From contig CALJWL010000016.1 of the NCBI GenBank assembly GCA_937974565.1, forward strand, positions 1 to 64,000: 64,000 nt of DNA. Reading direction: 5' to 3'. Made by a program: the position numbers and the translations under genes. Shown one piece after another: positions 1 to 9,066 of the stretch. Below the pieces are notes generated by a model. It worked only from the letters and a program-made list of their open reading frames with translations. It was not told the DNA's origin and did not search any database. This DNA comes from an uncultured Arenicella sp. (GTDB lineage Bacteria > Pseudomonadota > Gammaproteobacteria > Arenicellales > Arenicellaceae). The first letter of the stretch is position 1. Each line of letters begins with the position of its first letter.

Positions 1-13
1 TTGAACTCTTTAG

Positions 14-106
14 AGGTGAGGCTTTACGTTACCCGTTTTGGGTTATTTGTCATTACATTAGAATGGCTCACCTTGATTGGAAAAGCCTTAAGTTGGGTAA
101 CGTAAA
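14..106. repeat. Competing inverted repeats at the left edge
   Basis: One left arm (14-34) contains three consecutive words whose complements occur further right in the same order: AGGTGAG (14-20) with 67-73, AGGCTTT (19-25) with 82-88, and TTTACGTTACCC (23-34) with 95-106. Because the arms are in the same order and overlap on the left, only one pairing can form at a time. The segment sits just beyond the stop of the peroxiredoxin gene. Role unknown; a terminator or switch-like structure is possible. Confidence 0.4.
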
Positions 107-127
107 AAGCTGCCAAAGTCAAATCAG

Positions 128-799
128 CTAAACCAGAGGCCCTTTAGGTTGCTTCACAACACGCAAATAAGGCTTGAGAGTCTCAAACCCATCGGGGTAT
201 TTCACTTTAGCCTCTTCATCGCTGACGGCTGGAACGATGATCACGTCATCGCCGTCTTCCCAGTTTGCCGGGGTTGCTACTTTATGCTGCGCCGTCAATT
301 GCATAGAATCAATGACTCGCAGAATTTCATTAAAGTTGCGACCCGTTGTCATTGGGTAGGTCATCATTAACTTAATGTTTTTATCTGGGCCAATAATGAA
401 CACCGAGCGAACCGTTGCGTTGGTCAGCGCTGTTCTGCCTTCGGCACTGCCGGATTCATCAGCGGGAAACATGCTGTAAAGCTTTGCCACATTAAGGTCC
501 GTGTCTCCGATCATGGGGAATTTGACTGGGTGGCCTTGAGTTTCCTCAATGTCTTTTGCCCATTCATCGTGGTTATCAACTGGGTCAATGCTCAGGCCAA
601 TGACTTTGGTATTGCGCTTGGCAAACTCGTCTTCTAAGCCGGCCACATACCCCAGCTCTGTGGTGCATACGGGAGTGAAATCTTTTGGGTGTGAAAATAA
701 AACGGCCCAAGAGTCGCCAATCCAATCGTGAAACTCAATTTCGCCTTGGGTGGTTTGCGCTGTAAAATTCGGTGCTTGGTCGTTAATACGTAGAGACAT
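128..799 (-). CDS. 1-Cys peroxiredoxin (Prx6 type)
   Basis: Thiol peroxidase that reduces hydrogen peroxide and organic or lipid peroxides in the cytosol. The 223-residue length, the peroxidatic cysteine C45 in the motif FTPVCTTE, and the long C-terminal dimerisation part (GDDVIIVP, then a KYPDGFETLKPYLR segment) are characteristic of the Prx6/1-Cys class; no resolving cysteine pair is visible. The ATG at 799 has a CAGGAG ribosome site six bases upstream. It lies 86 bp downstream of the panE/DUF2520/GST group on the same strand, so it may be cotranscribed or have its own promoter. Family assignment is secure; the physiological reductant is not visible. Confidence 0.95.
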   Translation of the reverse strand: MSLRINDQAPNFTAQTTQGEIEFHDWIGDSWAVLFSHPKDFTPVCTTELGYVAGLEDEFAKRNTKVIGLSIDPVDNHDEWAKDIEETQGHPVKFPMIGDTDLNVAKLYSMFPADESGSAEGRTALTNATVRSVFIIGPDKNIKLMMTYPMTTGRNFNEILRVIDSMQLTAQHKVATPANWEDGDDVIIVPAVSDEEAKVKYPDGFETLKPYLRVVKQPKGPLV

Positions 800-885
800 G
801 GTCGGCTCCTGTGATGTTATTTAAGGTTGTTATTGGGTAATGAGTCTTTTGAGTTAGAAAAAGTGATTAAGAATAAAGTCGTACA

Positions 886-1605
886 TTAACTCACTTGTAC
901 GTGTTCAGGATAATAAGCCGTAGCGATGCGTTTTGTGAAACGCACCAAATTTCGATAGGTTTGTGCTTGCGTGCCTAATTCTGTGTCCAGGCTGCTCAGT
1001 GTAAAGCCGCTTAGCATAGCGAAGGCCGTTGCATCAAACGTACACAGCCTATCGCCGAAAAAATAGGGCTTATCCCCAAGCAACGTGGACAGGCTGCGCC
1101 AACTTTTGTGCGCAATTTGAATAATCTCTTCATTGCTGTGTTTACCCATGCCGTGCCCCATAAATTGCTTTTTAGTCGAGTTGCGGGCATGCCTAGCAAT
1201 GATTTTGTTAATTGGAAACGGCAATGGGTCGAAGAATTGGGCTTTAATTTGCGGCCATACATCGTCTTTAATCCAGCGCGAATACACGAGCGCCCAATAC
1301 AGGTTTTCATCGAGTGACTTTCCTAAGAGCTGCGCAGTAGCGGCTTGTTCTGCGCTCATCCAGTCGTCAAGGCTCAAGCCATGTTTTGCAATTAAATGAT
1401 CAATAATAAAAACACTGTCGCAAATAATTGTGCCATTATCGTCGATGAAGGGTAGCTTATTTTTCGGTGCTTTTTGTAGGCTGCTCATATCGTTAACTCT
1501 TTCGAAATCAATACCTTGAGCTAACATGATTAAGTCGATCTTGGTAACGAATGGGCTAGGGTCAATGAGATTAAAGGCTGGGCCAAATCCATGCAGTTTT
1601 ATCAT
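886..1605 (-). CDS. Glutathione S-transferase family protein
   Basis: A 239-residue cytosolic protein with a thioredoxin-like N-terminal half (residues 1-75, ending in the typical KLPFIDDNG and ICDS stretch that contacts glutathione in GSTs) and an all-helical C-terminal half. The N-terminal Cys/Ser catalytic position is not obvious, which fits the divergent metaxin/FAXC-like branch better than classical GSTs. Its ATG overlaps the stop of the upstream DUF2520 gene (ATGATAA), implying translational coupling. Substrate unknown. Confidence 0.75.
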   Translation of the reverse strand: MIKLHGFGPAFNLIDPSPFVTKIDLIMLAQGIDFERVNDMSSLQKAPKNKLPFIDDNGTIICDSVFIIDHLIAKHGLSLDDWMSAEQAATAQLLGKSLDENLYWALVYSRWIKDDVWPQIKAQFFDPLPFPINKIIARHARNSTKKQFMGHGMGKHSNEEIIQIAHKSWRSLSTLLGDKPYFFGDRLCTFDATAFAMLSGFTLSSLDTELGTQAQTYRNLVRFTKRIATAYYPEHVQVS

Positions 1606-2483
1606 GATAGGGTTTCCATAAGTAAGGTTAAATCGCTTTCACTCACATTGCCCTGTTGAGCCGCGAGTTGCACGGCTTGTTGGCCGAGTATCAGGTAGGC
1701 ATCTTGCACCTGCTGAGGCGTGTTAGAAAGCGCGTTTAGGTGTTGGGTGATTGTGTCTAGGTCACCTCTGGCAATTGGGCCGCTTAACGAGGCCGTTGTG
1801 CCGTTATTAGCAATATTGTTCAGTGTGGTTAGCATTAATGGTTGAATCGCTTTGATGTATAGGTCGCGATCAAGACCCGCTTCCTCAGCAACAAGCAAAC
1901 TGGCTTCGGTTAACGAGGTTAGGTAGTTAGACGCAAAGACACACGCGGCGTGATAGGCCACTTTATTTTTTGCGTCTAACTTGGCAGGCACAAAACCTAT
2001 TTTGGAAAACAAGGTGCCAAGAGGTTCGGATGTGTTGTCATCGGCACTGATAAAACAATAAGATTGATGAGATGTGTTGGCAAGCAATGCTTTGCCGGAC
2101 TCGATACTCGGGAAAGTATTAAGCGGATGAACTGACGCTATTCGGCAGCCTGCCTGTTCGGCCGATTTAAGTACATCGGTGCCCAGCGCTCCAGAGCAAT
2201 GACACACGATGGCATCTGTTGGCAACCAAGGGCTGATGGCGTCACAGGCCGCTTTGATGTTGCTGTCTTGCACTGTTAGTAATACACAGTCTACGCTCTG
2301 TGAGGCTTGATCTGGGTTTTGAGTTAGGGCTCGACGTTGAGACTCTTGGTCTTTGTTGGTCAGCGTGACGTGCATGCCGTTGTTCGACCAAGCGTGCGCC
2401 AAACTGGTGCCCAAATTGCCGGCACCAATAATTACGATGTGTTTCGGCATTTTGTTGTCAGATACTTTGTTTGAAGCGCTCAT
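1602..2483 (-). CDS. Rossmann-like protein with DUF2520 domain
   Basis: A 293-residue predicted NAD(P)-binding oxidoreductase. Residues 13-60 form a Rossmann unit with GAGNLG; a SVHPLNTF segment in the middle and a helical C-terminal half match the Rossmann-like/DUF2520 family, which is related to F420-dependent NADP reductases and 6-phosphogluconate dehydrogenase-like folds. Substrate unknown. The start ATG overlaps the panE-like stop (ATGA) and its own stop overlaps the GST start, so the three genes form a tightly coupled operon. The 11 residues before MPKHIV could be dispensable, but the ATGA overlap favours the start at 2483. Confidence 0.8.
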   Translation of the reverse strand: MSASNKVSDNKMPKHIVIIGAGNLGTSLAHAWSNNGMHVTLTNKDQESQRRALTQNPDQASQSVDCVLLTVQDSNIKAACDAISPWLPTDAIVCHCSGALGTDVLKSAEQAGCRIASVHPLNTFPSIESGKALLANTSHQSYCFISADDNTSEPLGTLFSKIGFVPAKLDAKNKVAYHAACVFASNYLTSLTEASLLVAEEAGLDRDLYIKAIQPLMLTTLNNIANNGTTASLSGPIARGDLDTITQHLNALSNTPQQVQDAYLILGQQAVQLAAQQGNVSESDLTLLMETLS

Positions 2484-3493
2484 ATGATGCCTAACCTTTT
2501 TTGCAACTCTATTCCACTGAGGCCCAGCGTCAGCGTACCTTGTTCGACCTCATAGATCAGTTGCACAATGCGCTCATTGTAAGGGCAGGCAACCTTCCAT
2601 TTTTTACCTTCATCCACCACGGCTTGGTTAAGGTAGTTTATCTCAGAAGGTTTATCTTGGCTGAGGTCCCACCACATTGAAACTCTGGCTGTTGGGTCAA
2701 TCGCCAACGTTTTCTGCGCCAATATCAAGTATAACCAATTTGGCAGGCTCATTATTTTCGGAAGGAACCGTGCAGGCAAGGGGGTTAATTTGGGCAACTC
2801 AATGCCCTTTGCTTTTGTAACCTCAAGTAACTCTTTCATCAGCGCAACAATGACTTTTCGGTATTCTGGGTCTTCGACCATGGCTTTGGTGGGAATGTCC
2901 GCTAACGCATTAACCGGATTCGCAAGATTAAGCTGTAATTTAGCCCATCGCTGAGCCTCAATATCATTAACAATATGAGTGGGCATAGTATCGGTATTAA
3001 GCGTCAAAAAGATGTCATTGAGCTTTGCGTGTGACTCTAATACTAATGATCCGTCCGTTGAGCGGTGCAAGTGCGACCCTGATTTCTCCGCAACGTTGAA
3101 GCCGACGACTGCGCTCAGCACGGTGTTTTTAGGAAATGTCGATCTAAGTAAGCAATCACTGCCAAACCCGTTTTGGCAACAAATAATAATGGTCGCTGGG
3201 GTGATTAGTTGTTCAAGTTGCGTTAGACAACGCTCTACCGCTGTGGCCTTTACTGCAAGCCAGACAATGTCAAATGTTGATGTTTCATTTGCGTTTGAGC
3301 CGTCACGTAATGTTAAAAAGGATGGGGCGGGCAGATTTTTTGAGTGCCCGTTTAGGTCTGAAATGACCAACCCTTTGCACATGGCTTGTTGGTGTTTTTC
3401 ACGCCCCAGCAGTTGCGTTTCAAAGCCAGCTTCAATTAGCCCACCGGCGATGAAGCCGCCGATTAAACCCGTACCAAATACTAAGTGTTTCAT
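2480..3493 (-). CDS. Ketopantoate reductase (PanE/ApbA) family
   Basis: NADPH-dependent 2-dehydropantoate 2-reductase family, which makes pantoate for coenzyme A. The chosen start (3493) places the Rossmann motif GTGLIGG right at the N-terminus, as in PanE; an ATG at 3529 would add 12 residues (MGKCGKLERSDN) and has an AGGT upstream, so it cannot be excluded. The family's catalytic lysine and asparagines are seen in KLQLNLANPVNAL. With 337 residues it is longer than E. coli PanE (about 303), so it may be a paralogue acting on another 2-keto acid. First gene of the panE-like/DUF2520/GST overlap operon. Confidence 0.82.
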   Translation of the reverse strand: MKHLVFGTGLIGGFIAGGLIEAGFETQLLGREKHQQAMCKGLVISDLNGHSKNLPAPSFLTLRDGSNANETSTFDIVWLAVKATAVERCLTQLEQLITPATIIICCQNGFGSDCLLRSTFPKNTVLSAVVGFNVAEKSGSHLHRSTDGSLVLESHAKLNDIFLTLNTDTMPTHIVNDIEAQRWAKLQLNLANPVNALADIPTKAMVEDPEYRKVIVALMKELLEVTKAKGIELPKLTPLPARFLPKIMSLPNWLYLILAQKTLAIDPTARVSMWWDLSQDKPSEINYLNQAVVDEGKKWKVACPYNERIVQLIYEVEQGTLTLGLSGIELQKRLGII

Positions 3494-3765
3494 ATTGTCA
3501 GAGCGTTCAAGTTTGCCACATTTACCCATTATCTTAGACCTATAAGCATCGCATGAAACCGTCGTTTGAAGCCATCTTCAGATAACAATGGGGAGTGCTG
3601 ATTGGTTGTTTTATTATCACGGTTCGGTCTTTTTTGAAAATTCAATTTAGATTTATAATTAATCAGAGGCCCTCCAACAACATTGATGGTATTCTCAGGC
3701 CGTACACACAAAACTTTCTTGGGTTGCGAGAATTAGGCGCGAAGTTAAAGGAGCGTTATTATCTA

Positions 3766-5058
3766 ATGAATTTCCGATTTATGGTCGTGCAATGGCGCGT
3801 GCCGACACTGGCATCGCTTGCCGCACACGCAAGTGTGTTGGCTTGTGTTTGTTTTTCGCTAATAGTTGCCCCCATTGCTGTGGCCGAAGAAGATTTTTCC
3901 AGTTATTACGATTTAGTTTATCAAATTCGCGTGGTGTCGCCTCAAGCTGCAAGTAAATCTTCCATTGGTTCGGGCTTCCAAGTATCAAGCGATGGATTAT
4001 TAATTACTAATTATCACGTAGTGTCTTCTTATGTGCAGCACCCAGAGACACATCACATTGAGTATCAGTCTTTTCGTGGTGATCAGGGGCGGCTTGAGTT
4101 ACTTGACTTTGACGTGGTGAATGATTTGGCTGTTTTGCGACTTGATAAAGCGCAAAGTGGCTTTTTCAAGTTAAACAGCGTGCCCATGAAAAAAGGACAG
4201 GTTGTGTATGCCTTAGGTAATCCGCGAGACTATGGAGTGACAATGGTGCCCGGGCCGAATAACGGCATGGTTGAACACAGTTACAATGAACAGATTTTAT
4301 TCTCCGGCAGTTTGAATCCAGGAATGAGTGGTGGCCCAGCGGTTAATGAGCTGGGCCACGTTGTGGGGGTGAATGTGGCTACCGCGGGCGCGGCGCTCAG
4401 TTTTTTGATTCCTGCAAGTAAGGTGAAAAAATTAGCGCAGTCGCCACGTAATTTGACATCAGATAGTTATTCTGACGCCATAGCTGCACAGTTGAAAGCA
4501 TGGCAACGAGATCGCATACAACCATTGATCGATATTGATTGGTCATCGGAAACGTTTGCTGGTGAGTCGCTGTTTGGTGAATTGCGCAATGATTTTCAGT
4601 GTTGGGGTGACACTAATGAAGATCGGAACCGGCGCTCCATAGACTGGGTTAGTAAGTCGTGCCGCTCGGCGAATTATATATACTTGGACAACAGTTTGAG
4701 TACAGGGCAAATTAACTACTCATTCGAGAAACGAACATCAATAAAACTGTCTTCGACTCAATTTTTGGCGAGCATTGAAAGCGGGATGGGGGCGGATAAT
4801 GATTCTAACTTTGATCACTCCACGAATTATCAATGCCACAACGACTTTGTCGACCGCGATGCGAAAAACGGTTACCGACGTGTAACCACGTGTGTGCGAG
4901 CTTATAAACGTTTATCGGGTTTGTATGACTCCCTCTTACTGGTTGAAAGAATCAGTGGCGAGTCGTCGTTAGTGACGCATTTATCCATTGCTGGAGCAGA
5001 GAAAGATCAAATTGCCGCGTTGAATAGAAAGTTTGTGGAGGCCTCTAGTCATGAATGA
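3766..5058 (+). CDS. Exported trypsin-like serine protease (S1 family)
   Basis: A 430-residue protein. From the chosen ATG (AAAGGAG about 12 bases upstream) it begins with a long hydrophobic signal region ending APIAVA, predicting cleavage before EEDFSS, so it is periplasmic or secreted. The chymotrypsin-like triad is visible: H84 (TNYHVV), D120 (VNDLAVL) and S188 (NPGMSGGPAV). Unlike DegP/DegS there is no PDZ domain; the region after about residue 220 is unrelated sequence with several cysteines (QCWGD, KSCRS, YQCHND, TTCVRA) that may form disulfides. It overlaps the FHA gene by 8 bp. Substrate unknown. Confidence 0.88.
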   Translation: MNFRFMVVQWRVPTLASLAAHASVLACVCFSLIVAPIAVAEEDFSSYYDLVYQIRVVSPQAASKSSIGSGFQVSSDGLLITNYHVVSSYVQHPETHHIEYQSFRGDQGRLELLDFDVVNDLAVLRLDKAQSGFFKLNSVPMKKGQVVYALGNPRDYGVTMVPGPNNGMVEHSYNEQILFSGSLNPGMSGGPAVNELGHVVGVNVATAGAALSFLIPASKVKKLAQSPRNLTSDSYSDAIAAQLKAWQRDRIQPLIDIDWSSETFAGESLFGELRNDFQCWGDTNEDRNRRSIDWVSKSCRSANYIYLDNSLSTGQINYSFEKRTSIKLSSTQFLASIESGMGADNDSNFDHSTNYQCHNDFVDRDAKNGYRRVTTCVRAYKRLSGLYDSLLLVERISGESSLVTHLSIAGAEKDQIAALNRKFVEASSHE

Positions 5059-6055
5059 ATCTCATGCCGCCCCAGACGTGTTAGATACTCAGCCCAATGA
5101 ATTGGTGTTCGAAGTACAAGGGAAAAACCAACGACACGTTGAACGGGTCAGTATTAGGCCAAATCAAACGATAAATATTGGCAGAGCTTGGAACAATACG
5201 ATTATCGTGCAAGACCAATATGTCGATGCCAATCACCTATCGATCACAATGCCCGAACAAAACCGCTTCAGTGTTGCTGATAACAACACGCTTAACGGCA
5301 GTGAAGTTAACGGGCAAGCAGTGTGCGGTGGTGTGCAGTATTGTGAGCTGAACCAAGTTATCCGTATCGGTGATACGTCGATCACTATTCACGATGCAAA
5401 TCGCCCTGTGGCGCCAGCGCTTGAGCGCTCCGCATGGTTTAGCCCCAAGCTGCGCTCGGTGTCTATTGGGTCTATATTGGCGTTGACGTTTTTAACCATT
5501 GTGATTGCATTGACCGAATCCTGGTTAGGCAGCGTCAAAGAATATCAGTTTAGAGATGGAGCCACAGTGGTGTTAGGGTTGGCCTTATCATTCTTTGTTT
5601 GGGTTGTTTTATTTGGCTCAATGGGAAAGTTATTGCGAGCTGAGTCTAATATGAAGATTCACTGGTTATTGTGCTGTGCGTTTTACATTATCCTGGCGTT
5701 GATATTTGCCGTTTCGACAATAGTGCATTTCAATACGCACTCAATGCTCGCAAGTCAAATATTCAGTTACGCTCTAAGCAGCGTTGCTGCCATAATATTT
5801 TTATTTGGCACGCTCTCTGTTGCCTCAAATCTGGGCTCTTTGGGGCGCTGGGTTTGGTCAATTCTATTGGTTTCTACAATGTTATTGAGTATCCACAGTA
5901 ATTCATTGTTTTTAAAAGAACATCAACGTTGGAGTTCTTACAGTGATAAAAAGCTGGTTGCGTTACCCGATTTTTTGCTTTTTCGCCAAGCGTCAAGTGT
6001 GGATGCGCACTTTGATAAAGTTGATGATTTATTTGAATTTGACGAACTTAATTAG
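5051..6055 (+). CDS. FHA-domain membrane protein
   Basis: A 334-residue protein. Residues about 15-110 form a forkhead-associated (phosphothreonine-binding) domain: NIGRAWNNTIIV, ANHLSI and an NTLNGSEVNG segment correspond to the GR, SxxH and NG motifs, though the usual serine before xxH is Asn/Ala here. Residues about 135-310 contain five hydrophobic helices, so the FHA domain is probably cytosolic and the C-terminus (charged, DEL-rich) follows the last helix. GGAG precedes the ATG at 5051, which overlaps the protease stop, so the two are likely made together and may form one signalling or quality-control unit. No Ser/Thr kinase is nearby. Confidence 0.85.
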   Translation: MNESHAAPDVLDTQPNELVFEVQGKNQRHVERVSIRPNQTINIGRAWNNTIIVQDQYVDANHLSITMPEQNRFSVADNNTLNGSEVNGQAVCGGVQYCELNQVIRIGDTSITIHDANRPVAPALERSAWFSPKLRSVSIGSILALTFLTIVIALTESWLGSVKEYQFRDGATVVLGLALSFFVWVVLFGSMGKLLRAESNMKIHWLLCCAFYIILALIFAVSTIVHFNTHSMLASQIFSYALSSVAAIIFLFGTLSVASNLGSLGRWVWSILLVSTMLLSIHSNSLFLKEHQRWSSYSDKKLVALPDFLLFRQASSVDAHFDKVDDLFEFDELN

Positions 6056-6073
6056 AACGGGCTCCTAACGTTT

Positions 6074-8002
6074 CTAGTCATCCAACAATGAATTTGCCGT
6101 TTCCTCGTACTCTTCACTGGCGTTTAGCCATTGAGCTTCGGCCTCATCCAACTCTTTTTGTAGGTAGGCTTGGTCGGCGAGCAGTTGTTTGAGCTTGTCT
6201 TTATGTTCGTCGGTGTACAGATCACTATCAGACAAGTGTTTTTCTATTTCGGCTTTCTGATCGCCGAGTTTTTCCATGACCCGTTCAGCACGTTTGATGC
6301 GACTGGTTATCGGTTGTAACTGCTTTCGGCGTTCAGCGTCCAAGCGCTTTTGCTCTTTTTTCGCACTGGCGGTGTTCTTAGGTTTGTCCTCTTCTTGCTT
6401 ACTTGAAAAATCCGTTACGATTTCACCGCGTTTATGTTCAGCCAGCCATTTTGGGTAGTCGTCAACGCTGCCTTGAAATTCAGAGGCTCGGCCATTGGCA
6501 ACCAATATGAGTTTGTCTGAGTTAACTTTAAGTAAATGGCGATCGTGAGACACCAACACCACGGCCCCTGAATATTCCTGCAATGCAACCGCGAGCGCTT
6601 GGCGCATTTCTAAATCTAGATGATTGGTGGGTTCGTCTAATAACAATAAATTGGGCCGTTGATAGCATAATAAAGCAAGGGCTAAACGTGACTTTTCACC
6701 ACCGGAGAACGGACCAACTTTGCTGGTGGCCTTAGTGCCAGTAAAACCAAAGCTGCCTAAGTAGCGACGCAGTTGATTGTCAGTGGCTTGCGCGTTATTG
6801 CACTCTTTATCCAAAATCGCCATATGTTCCATTGGCGTGTGTTCCATTTGCAACTTTTCGATTTGGTGTTGAGCGAAGTAGCCAATATTGATCTCTTTAG
6901 AGCGGTGGTAATTACCACCCGTCAATTTTAATTCGCCAGCCAACATCTTAATGACGGTGGATTTTCCTGCGCCATTGGGGCCAATCAAGCCCACTCTATC
7001 GCCCGGTGTCATTGCGAATTCAATGCCTTCCACGATATTAAAGCCGTCATAACCAACATTCGCGTTGTGTAGGCTCAACAGAGGACTAGGGTTCTTCTCT
7101 GGGGTTGGAATCGAAAAATCAAACGGCGAGTCCACATGAGCCGGTGCAATGCGTTCCATTTTTTCCAATGCTTTCAAGCGACTTTGGGCTTGAGTGGCCT
7201 TGGTCGCCTTTGCCCGGAAACGTCGCACAAAGTCTTGCATATGAGCGATTTCACGTTGCTGTTTTTCATACGCGGATTGCTGGTTCGCGAGTTGATCTGC
7301 CCGAATGCGTTCAAAGGCCGAGTAATTCCCTTTGAAGAGTTGTGCTTTTTGGTTTTCGATGTGCAAAGTGTGGGTGGTGAGCGCATCTAAAAAGTCACGA
7401 TCATGAGCAATCAGAATCAGCGTGCCTGAGTAGCTTTTCAACCAGCGTTCTAACCACAGTACAGCATCCAGATCCAGGTGATTGGTTGGCTCATCCAGTA
7501 ATAAAAGATCAGACCGACACATAAGCGCCTTAGCAACGTTAAGCCGAACTCGCCAACCACCCGAGAACTCTTTGGCGGGTTTATCTATATCGTCGTTTTT
7601 GAAGCCCAGGCCGCTGAGCAATTGAGCGGCACGGCTGTGGGCAGTATACCCATCAATTTCTTCGTAACGGCTTTGAAACTTTAGAAAACGAGGGTGGTCC
7701 GTATCAAGGATTTTTTTATCTAATTCGCGCCACTCCTCATCGCCGTCTAATACGTGTTCTATGGCCGCCCTTTCGTTAGCGGGAGCTTCTTGTGCCACAT
7801 GCGCCATCACCCAGTCTCTGGGTATTTTTACATCGCCCTTATCGATTACCAGTTCATTGCGTAACATTGCGAACAAACTCGACTTACCACAGCCGTTTGC
7901 ACCTGTGAGGCCGACTTTTTGACCTGGGTGTATTTGGCAGCTGGCCTTATCAAACAATAAGGTCTCGCCGCGACGAATGCTGAGGTTGTCGAATTGAATC
8001 AT
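6074..8002 (-). CDS. yheS: ABC-F ATPase, YheS-like
   Basis: A 642-residue cytosolic ABC-F protein acting at the ribosome rather than in transport. Two nucleotide-binding domains are seen: Walker A GANGCGKSS (34-42), signature FSGGWRVRL, Walker B LLLLDEPTNHLD; then GPNGAGKST, FSGGEKSRL and a second LLLLDEPTNHLD. Between them is the P-site tRNA-interaction linker with the family's FRAKATKATQAQSRLKALE stretch. The C-terminus is a lysine/glutamate-rich coiled coil as in E. coli YheS (about 637 residues), to which the sequence is clearly close. Monocistronic by layout, divergent from the DNA glycosylase gene. Confidence 0.92.
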   Translation of the reverse strand: MIQFDNLSIRRGETLLFDKASCQIHPGQKVGLTGANGCGKSSLFAMLRNELVIDKGDVKIPRDWVMAHVAQEAPANERAAIEHVLDGDEEWRELDKKILDTDHPRFLKFQSRYEEIDGYTAHSRAAQLLSGLGFKNDDIDKPAKEFSGGWRVRLNVAKALMCRSDLLLLDEPTNHLDLDAVLWLERWLKSYSGTLILIAHDRDFLDALTTHTLHIENQKAQLFKGNYSAFERIRADQLANQQSAYEKQQREIAHMQDFVRRFRAKATKATQAQSRLKALEKMERIAPAHVDSPFDFSIPTPEKNPSPLLSLHNANVGYDGFNIVEGIEFAMTPGDRVGLIGPNGAGKSTVIKMLAGELKLTGGNYHRSKEINIGYFAQHQIEKLQMEHTPMEHMAILDKECNNAQATDNQLRRYLGSFGFTGTKATSKVGPFSGGEKSRLALALLCYQRPNLLLLDEPTNHLDLEMRQALAVALQEYSGAVVLVSHDRHLLKVNSDKLILVANGRASEFQGSVDDYPKWLAEHKRGEIVTDFSSKQEEDKPKNTASAKKEQKRLDAERRKQLQPITSRIKRAERVMEKLGDQKAEIEKHLSDSDLYTDEHKDKLKQLLADQAYLQKELDEAEAQWLNASEEYEETANSLLDD

Positions 8003-8337
8003 GCGCGTAGTTTAATGCGAAAACAAAACATAGCAAGTGGCTTTCATTATGGAGTGTCGTATGGCGTTTGATTAACTTTGTTAACATCGGGCTGGTGGGG
8101 AGCGTTGATTTAATCGAATTTAGGCTTGGTTGAGCTTTAAACGAGGTTTAATTGAGCGGCCCAAGCACGATAAACTTTAATGAGCAACGACTGAACTGCT
8201 AAACTTGATTGGATAACTTAAAAGCCCCACTAGCGGTAACATCGGTTAAATCAAAAGGTTTCGCAGTCTGGTGCAAGCCGGTCGTATTTTTATGGATGTT
8301 GGCATTGAATGAGGCACGGAGTATCCGCATTGGTGTA
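8003..8337. other. Divergent promoter region, no gene seen
   Basis: This 335-bp gap separates the ABC-F gene from the glycosylase gene and should hold both promoters. A frame runs back from the glycosylase to 8209, but it has no homologous-looking sequence and I do not count it as coding. No clear hairpin or operator was recognised. Confidence 0.4.
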
Positions 8338-9066
8338 ATGAAAAAATTTAAATTGATAGAAGAGCAAGCAATAAAGCGAAAAGGCGGCAAAGCTCAATTG
8401 CGTCGCCTGCTGGCCACACCAGCCACTGAGAAGCAACTGGCGGCCGTGGCGGATGAGCGTTATTTGGCGCAAATTACGCGTTGCGTGTTTAATGCAGGCT
8501 TTCATTGGCGAGTGATCACGGCTAAATGGCCAGGCTTTGAAGACGCGTTTCATGGGTTTGACCTTGGAACGCTATTGACCAAGTCGCCTGAAGAGTGGGA
8601 AAGCTATCTTGAAGACACAAGAATTATTCGAAATTGGCAGAAGATTGAAACCGTGTTCCAGAACGCTGTAATGGTTGATGAGGTGGCGGCTGACCATGGC
8701 AGCTTCGGGCAATTTTTTGCGCAATGGCCTGTCGACGATCAGGTGGGGTTGATGAAGTTTTTGCATAAAAATGGCGCGAGACTTGGTGGTAAAACAGCGC
8801 AATGGTTTTTACGTTTTTCCGGTAAAGACAGTTTCATATTGACGGGCGATGTGATTTCAGCATTGATGGCCAATGGGGTTGAAACCAATGAAAAAGCAAC
8901 CAGCCAGCGCGATCTTAAAAACATTCAAAGTGCCTTTAATCATTGGCGTGATGAAACGGGCATGCCAGTGACGCACTTAAGTAAAATTCTGAGCTATTCG
9001 GTGGGTGATAATGTGCCTGTCGATGTGCTTGAAGGCTATCAAGGCTCACAAACGGTGACACAATAA
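8338..9066 (+). CDS. DNA-3-methyladenine glycosylase I (Tag-like)
   Basis: Base-excision-repair glycosylase that removes 3-methyladenine from alkylated DNA. The segment from about residue 44 (TRCVFNAGFHWRVITAKWPGFEDAFHGFDL) fits the helix-hairpin-helix glycosylase Tag, where AG-SW...F..AF..FD is diagnostic; the cysteine/histidine zinc site of E. coli Tag is not evident. At 242 residues it is longer than E. coli Tag (187). The start at 8338 is chosen because the preceding codons look non-coding; the only purine-rich site is GGAG 16 bases upstream, so the start is uncertain. Coupled to the DoxX gene by a TAATG overlap. Confidence 0.82.
   Translation: MKKFKLIEEQAIKRKGGKAQLRRLLATPATEKQLAAVADERYLAQITRCVFNAGFHWRVITAKWPGFEDAFHGFDLGTLLTKSPEEWESYLEDTRIIRNWQKIETVFQNAVMVDEVAADHGSFGQFFAQWPVDDQVGLMKFLHKNGARLGGKTAQWFLRFSGKDSFILTGDVISALMANGVETNEKATSQRDLKNIQSAFNHWRDETGMPVTHLSKILSYSVGDNVPVDVLEGYQGSQTVTQ

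Noticed and set aside
1-105. Frame open from the left edge ending in TAA at 103-105 (plus strand)
   Set aside because: Thirty-four open codons at an edge are expected by chance, and no recognisable protein signature is present; it could be a C-terminus but cannot be supported.
2979-3545. 188-codon plus-strand frame over the panE-like gene
   Set aside because: Antisense to a gene with clear family motifs; no protein-like pattern of its own.
3529-3711. Minus frame upstream of the panE-like gene
   Set aside because: Low-complexity basic sequence in the divergent promoter region; no family match.
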